From assembly GCA_963824705.1 (NCBI GenBank), contig CAWGQE010000003.1:620001-684000 (forward strand): DNA of 64,000 bases, given 5' to 3'. This DNA comes from VRUE01 sp963824705 (GTDB lineage Bacteria; Actinomycetota; Thermoleophilia; Solirubrobacterales; 70-9). Shown piece after piece: positions 60,911 to 64,000 of this stretch (its first letter is position 1; the number at the start of each line of letters is the position of its first letter). Under the pieces are notes generated by a model that saw only the letters and a list, made by a program, of their open reading frames with translations, was not told where the DNA came from and searched no databases. A program made the position numbers and the translations under genes.

Positions 60911-62044
60911 ATGCGTGAACCCGGCCGGACGGCTATTGGCACTTGGAGCGGGGGGAGGTTCCTTCGCTACGGAGAGACTGTTGCTGAAGAGCGACTTGAA
61001 GGGCTGCTGCGACCCGGGGGTGGTATCGACACCGTCCTTACCGCCGACACTTACGGCCAGGGTGAGGCGGATCTGGTTTTGGGGCGGGCGTTGGCGGGTG
61101 TGCCACGTGATGACTATTCGCTCGTTGGTGCCGTGGGTCATGACTTCTACGAGGGGGAGCGGGACGGGCCGCGGGGGTTTCCTCGTTTCACCAATCCGGA
61201 CCTGCGCGGTCCGGACGAGTACGCCGGCTACCTACGGATGGCTGCCGAGCGCAGTCTTGAGCGGCTTGGTGTCGAGCGCTTCGACCTGCTGCTGCTGCAC
61301 AACCCTGACCGGATCGGCTACTCGAGCGAGGCGGTCTGGGACGGCATGGCGGCGCTGCGCGAGGCTGGCCTGACCGGGCAGATCGGCGTCGCCCCCGGCC
61401 CCGCCAACGGCTTCACCCTCGACCTGATCGCCTGCATCGAGCGCTTTGGCGAGGCGATCGATTGGGCGATGATCATCCTCAACCCGTTCGAGCCCTGGCC
61501 CGGCGAGCTCTGCCTCGACGCGGCCACCCGCCACGAAGTCAAGGTGATCACCCGCGTCGTCGACTACGGCGGGCTCTTCTGGGGCGACCTGCGGCCGGGA
61601 ATGGAATTGGCGAAAGGAGACCATCGGGCCTTCCGGCCGGACGGTTGGATCGAGGCCGGGTTGGAGAAGCTGGAGCCGCTGATGCCGATCGCCGAACGAG
61701 CCCGGCTGACGCCGATTCAGCTCGCCTGCCAGTGGAACCTCGCCCACCCCGCCGTCGAGTGCGTCGTCCCGACCCTGATCCAGGAGGCCGGCGAGGAGGC
61801 TTGCCCGATCGAGGCAAAGCGGGTCGAGCTGGCGAACCTGCCGACCGAGCAGCGACTGAGCGAGGAGGACATCGCCACGATCCGCGCCCTCGGCGACAAC
61901 ACCGGCTGCATGGCGCTGAAGGGCGCCAACCCGGCCCACGAGGGCGAGGAGCGTCCCGACCGCTGGGCCCTCGACAGCCACCTCACCGCGGTCGGCGCGC
62001 GCTGGGGCATCGATCCCGCACGAGACCTGCTCGCAACGCACTGA
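60911..62044 (+). CDS. Aldo/keto reductase family protein
   Basis: A 377-residue AKR TIM barrel. The catalytic tetrad region TVLTADTYGQGEADLVLGRAL has Asp/Tyr at the usual positions, LERLGVERFDLLLLHNPDR carries the conserved Leu-Leu-His strand, and a late PTLIQEAGEE matches the NADPH-binding loop position. It would reduce an aldehyde or ketone with NADPH. ATG 60911 has TACGGT upstream. Its 5' quarter is rich in T-ending codons. Followed by a 29-bp-arm hairpin. Substrate unknown. Confidence 0.85.
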   Translation: MREPGRTAIGTWSGGRFLRYGETVAEERLEGLLRPGGGIDTVLTADTYGQGEADLVLGRALAGVPRDDYSLVGAVGHDFYEGERDGPRGFPRFTNPDLRGPDEYAGYLRMAAERSLERLGVERFDLLLLHNPDRIGYSSEAVWDGMAALREAGLTGQIGVAPGPANGFTLDLIACIERFGEAIDWAMIILNPFEPWPGELCLDAATRHEVKVITRVVDYGGLFWGDLRPGMELAKGDHRAFRPDGWIEAGLEKLEPLMPIAERARLTPIQLACQWNLAHPAVECVVPTLIQEAGEEACPIEAKRVELANLPTEQRLSEEDIATIRALGDNTGCMALKGANPAHEGEERPDRWALDSHLTAVGARWGIDPARDLLATH

Positions 62045-62152
62045 AGAAGGGGTCAAGTGCCCCTCTCCTGGAGGCTCCGGGACCCGCCTACGAACCGTAT
62101 GTGGCGATCAGCTGCGCGACGGTCTCCGGGAGAGGGACACTTGACCCCTTCT
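62045..62152. terminator. Long hairpin after the aldo/keto reductase gene
   Basis: Arms of 29 bases (62045-62073 with 62124-62152) pair with one mismatch and one wobble around a 50-base loop. It begins directly after the stop codon. Size and placement mimic the 112-bp element family, but it lacks the inner boxes. Confidence 0.6.
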
Positions 62153-62157
62153 GCGCA

Positions 62158-62163
62158 TAGCCT
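62158..62163 (+). promoter_or_regulatory. Putative leaderless -10 box
   Basis: TAGCCT, seven bases before ATG 62171, with no Shine-Dalgarno sequence. Confidence 0.4.
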
Positions 62164-62170
62164 CCCAGGC

Positions 62171-63562
62171 ATGTCACGCCCCTGGTGGACCCTCGTCGGG
62201 GCCTGTTCGGGCCTCTTCATCCTGATGCTTGATTCGACGGTGGTCGCCTTGGCGCTGCCGAGCATCCGCCATGACGTCAACGCGACCCAGGCGGGCCTGC
62301 AGTGGGTGATGAACGGTTACCTGCTGATCATCACCGCGTTCGTGGTCACCGGGGGACGTCTGGGAGACATGTTCGGCCGCAAGCGCCTCTTCCTGATCGG
62401 AATGGCCCTCTTCGCTCTCGGTTCGGTCGTCTCCGCCACCGCCGACGACCAGCTGACGCTGATTCTCGGGCGGCTGCTGCAGGGACTGGGAGCGGCGCCG
62501 ATGCTGCCGCTTTCGCTGGCGATCGTCTGCCACGCTTTTCCCGCCGAGAAGCAAGCTCGCGCCCTGGGCATATGGGCAGGGATCTCAGCCGTCGCGCTCG
62601 GCATCGGTCCGCTCGCGGGCGGTGCCCTGGTCGACCTCGACTGGCGACTGATCTTCTGGATCAATCTGCCGATAGCGCTGACCGGGATCGCGATCACCGC
62701 ACTGGCCACCGTGGAGTCGACCGACCCCGGCTCGGGCCGGCGGATCGATCTGCCGGGGTTCCTGGCACTTGGCATCGGGCTCACCGCGGCCGTCCTGGCA
62801 CTGGTCCAGGCCCGGGTCTGGGGCGCCGGACCGACCATCGCTCTGGCCCTGCTCGGCCTTGCTTGTCTCTATGCTTTCTGGCGAATCGAGCACCGTGTCG
62901 CGGAGCCCATCGTGGACTTCTCGCTCTTTCGCAACGGCCCTTACTTCGGTGCCAGCGCCGCCGCATTCGCCCTGGTCGGCGCCTACTGGTCGGTGATGTT
63001 CTTCCAGCCGCAATACCTGCAGGACGTGCGCGGTCACTCCGCGGTCCTCAGTGGGCTGATGATCATGCCGGTCACGGTGCCGATGATTTTCATCTCACCG
63101 TTCTCGGGGCGGCTGATCGCCCGCTTCGGGGCGAGGCGGCTGATGACCTTGGGAATGGCCCTCGGGGTGCTGGGTCTGCTGGCGCTGACCCAGATCGACG
63201 CTGGCAGCTCCTACGCGTTGCTGCTCGCCGGCTACCTCCCCTTCGGCATCGCCCTGGGCCTCGTCTACGCGCCGATGTCGACCGCGGCGATGGCGGCGAT
63301 GCCGGCTGAGAAGGTGGGAATAGCCTCCGGCGTGCTGGCGATGGACCGGGTGATGGCCGGCACGGTCGCCCTCGCCGTCACCGGTGCCGTCTTCCACGCA
63401 CTGCTCGGCGACGACGGCTCATTCGCCGATTCCGTCGCCGGCTCGACCTGGGTCCTGGTCGCCCTGTGCACCGTCGGCACCATCCTCATCTGGGCATTCG
63501 TGCGCGACGCGGATCGCCCAGCCCCCGCGCCCCACCGGCATCACAGACCCTTCCACCTCTAA
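62171..63562 (+). CDS. MFS transporter, DHA2 (14-helix drug exporter) family
   Basis: A 463-residue major facilitator protein with 13-14 predicted membrane helices. Motif A-like GGRLGDMFGRKRLFLIG lies between helices 2 and 3. The N-terminal LFILMLDSTVVALALPSI (helix 1, D-S-T-V) is the DHA2/EmrB-QacA signature. The C-terminus ends in a basic cytoplasmic tail (PHRHHRPFHL). It probably exports a toxic organic compound with proton antiport. Palindromic element copy 5 follows eight bases after the stop. Cargo unknown. Confidence 0.88.
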   Translation: MSRPWWTLVGACSGLFILMLDSTVVALALPSIRHDVNATQAGLQWVMNGYLLIITAFVVTGGRLGDMFGRKRLFLIGMALFALGSVVSATADDQLTLILGRLLQGLGAAPMLPLSLAIVCHAFPAEKQARALGIWAGISAVALGIGPLAGGALVDLDWRLIFWINLPIALTGIAITALATVESTDPGSGRRIDLPGFLALGIGLTAAVLALVQARVWGAGPTIALALLGLACLYAFWRIEHRVAEPIVDFSLFRNGPYFGASAAAFALVGAYWSVMFFQPQYLQDVRGHSAVLSGLMIMPVTVPMIFISPFSGRLIARFGARRLMTLGMALGVLGLLALTQIDAGSSYALLLAGYLPFGIALGLVYAPMSTAAMAAMPAEKVGIASGVLAMDRVMAGTVALAVTGAVFHALLGDDGSFADSVAGSTWVLVALCTVGTILIWAFVRDADRPAPAPHRHHRPFHL

Positions 63563-63570
63563 GCAATGTC

Positions 63571-63682
63571 AGGGCCATCCCGGTAGGGCTGGAACGTCTT
63601 GTACTTTTTCGTCGACGGCTTCGGGTGTTAGCCGGAGGGGATCACCGAAAAAGTTAAGTGGAAGCCCTGCCGGGATGGCCCT
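63571..63682. repeat. 112-bp palindromic gene-end element, copy 5
   Basis: Outer arms AGGGCCATCCCGGTAGGGC and complement to 63682 (one G-T wobble), with invariant boxes in the orientation of copy 1. The loop is the most diverged, sharing only CCCGAAGCCG with copy 1. It starts eight bases after the MFS stop and lies 94 bases before disA. Confidence 0.88.
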
Positions 63683-63776
63683 GCGTGACCAATCCGCTTG
63701 ACAACGTCCTTCCCGACCTGTCCAGTCGGGATTAGCCAGACCGCATTCCAGAGCGGAATTTGCCATCCTAGACGAG
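63683..63776 (+). other. Intergenic region before disA
   Basis: 94 bases with no gene. A CCTAGACG box lies just before the start but does not fit the leaderless spacing. No clear ribosome site. Confidence 0.3.
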
Positions 63777-64000
63777 ATGTCTTCACCGCCTGGGGATGAG
63801 CTTCACGAGTTGGCAGAACGTCAAGATCCCCGGTTACTGAGGGCTCTGGATGTCGTTGCTCCGGGCGGCGCGCTGCGCGAGGGTCTCGACAACATAGTCC
63901 ACGCCAGCACCGGCGGTCTGATCGTGGTCGGCGACCCCGGCGACATCTCGCACATGCTCTCCGGCGGGATCAGGCTCGACATCGACTACACGCCGGCGAT
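63777..64000 (+). CDS. disA: DNA integrity scanning protein DisA, N-terminal part (cut by window edge)
   Basis: The first 74 codons of DisA, a diadenylate cyclase that makes c-di-AMP from ATP while scanning DNA. The start matches the family: LRALDVVAPGGALREGLDNIV, GGLIVVGDPGDISHML and SGGIRLDIDYTPA. The catalytic DGA and RHR motifs lie beyond the window. In many genomes radA sits between clpC and disA; here an aldo/keto reductase and an MFS exporter do. Confidence 0.92.
   Translation, partial: MSSPPGDELHELAERQDPRLLRALDVVAPGGALREGLDNIVHASTGGLIVVGDPGDISHMLSGGIRLDIDYTPA

Overview
This window is chromosomal DNA from a very GC-rich bacterium. It is most likely an actinobacterium of the Thermoleophilia/Solirubrobacterales type. 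The support is gene content: three F420-type luciferase-like oxidoreductases, ergothioneine genes egtB-egtD, a type III glutamine synthetase, a DUF5679 micro-protein, a hpt-ftsH-folP-folB-folK block, and many GTG/TTG starts. No 16S or marker tree can be run here, so the taxonomy is inference. I see no rRNA, tRNA, CRISPR array, transposase or prophage.

Layout. 1-3.9 kb: the end of a cytochrome P450, a PlsC acyltransferase, an ECF sigma/anti-sigma pair, a lower-GC patch of small unknown genes, and DUF5679. 3.9-8.5 kb: a tightly coupled catabolic operon (thiolase, enoyl-CoA hydratase, Baeyer-Villiger-type monooxygenase, hotdog thioesterase, gamma-glutamylcyclotransferase-like protein). 8.6-23 kb: a P-type ATPase, F420 oxidoreductases, pntA-pntB transhydrogenase, a pilin-like/Vps62 surface protein, egtB-egtD, an orphan HipA kinase and glpX. 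23-36 kb: amine oxidase, rlmN, a second P450, type III glutamine synthetase, CorA, a dehydrogenase-hydratase fusion and a sirtuin. 36-47 kb: amtB with a strong terminator, LysR, UspA, a three-domain cell-wall hydrolase, a PII protein lacking the usual modified tyrosine, and a MerR-adenylate cyclase fusion. 47-64 kb: the housekeeping run tilS, hpt, ftsH, folP, folB, folK, coaX, dus, greA, lysS, clpC, two transport/redox genes, and the start of disA.

Two features run through the whole window. First, a family of five ~112 bp palindromic elements (8518, 44814, 47291, 56469, 63571) sits at gene ends. Two asymmetric inner boxes are invariant, while the outer arms differ from copy to copy yet stay self-complementary. 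One copy supplies the last codons and stop codons of both flanking convergent genes. Several other long hairpins without U-tracts occupy similar gene-end positions. Second, about twenty start codons have no Shine-Dalgarno sequence but a TAnnnT box 6-10 nt upstream, the signature of leaderless transcription. Two such boxes are arranged as overlapping divergent promoters.

The genes suggest an aerobic, lipid- and ketone-degrading soil-type organism with redox buffering by F420, NAD(P) transhydrogenase and ergothioneine. Nitrogen is handled by an ammonium transporter, type III glutamine synthetase and an unusual PII. A probable cAMP signalling gene lies directly behind the PII gene.
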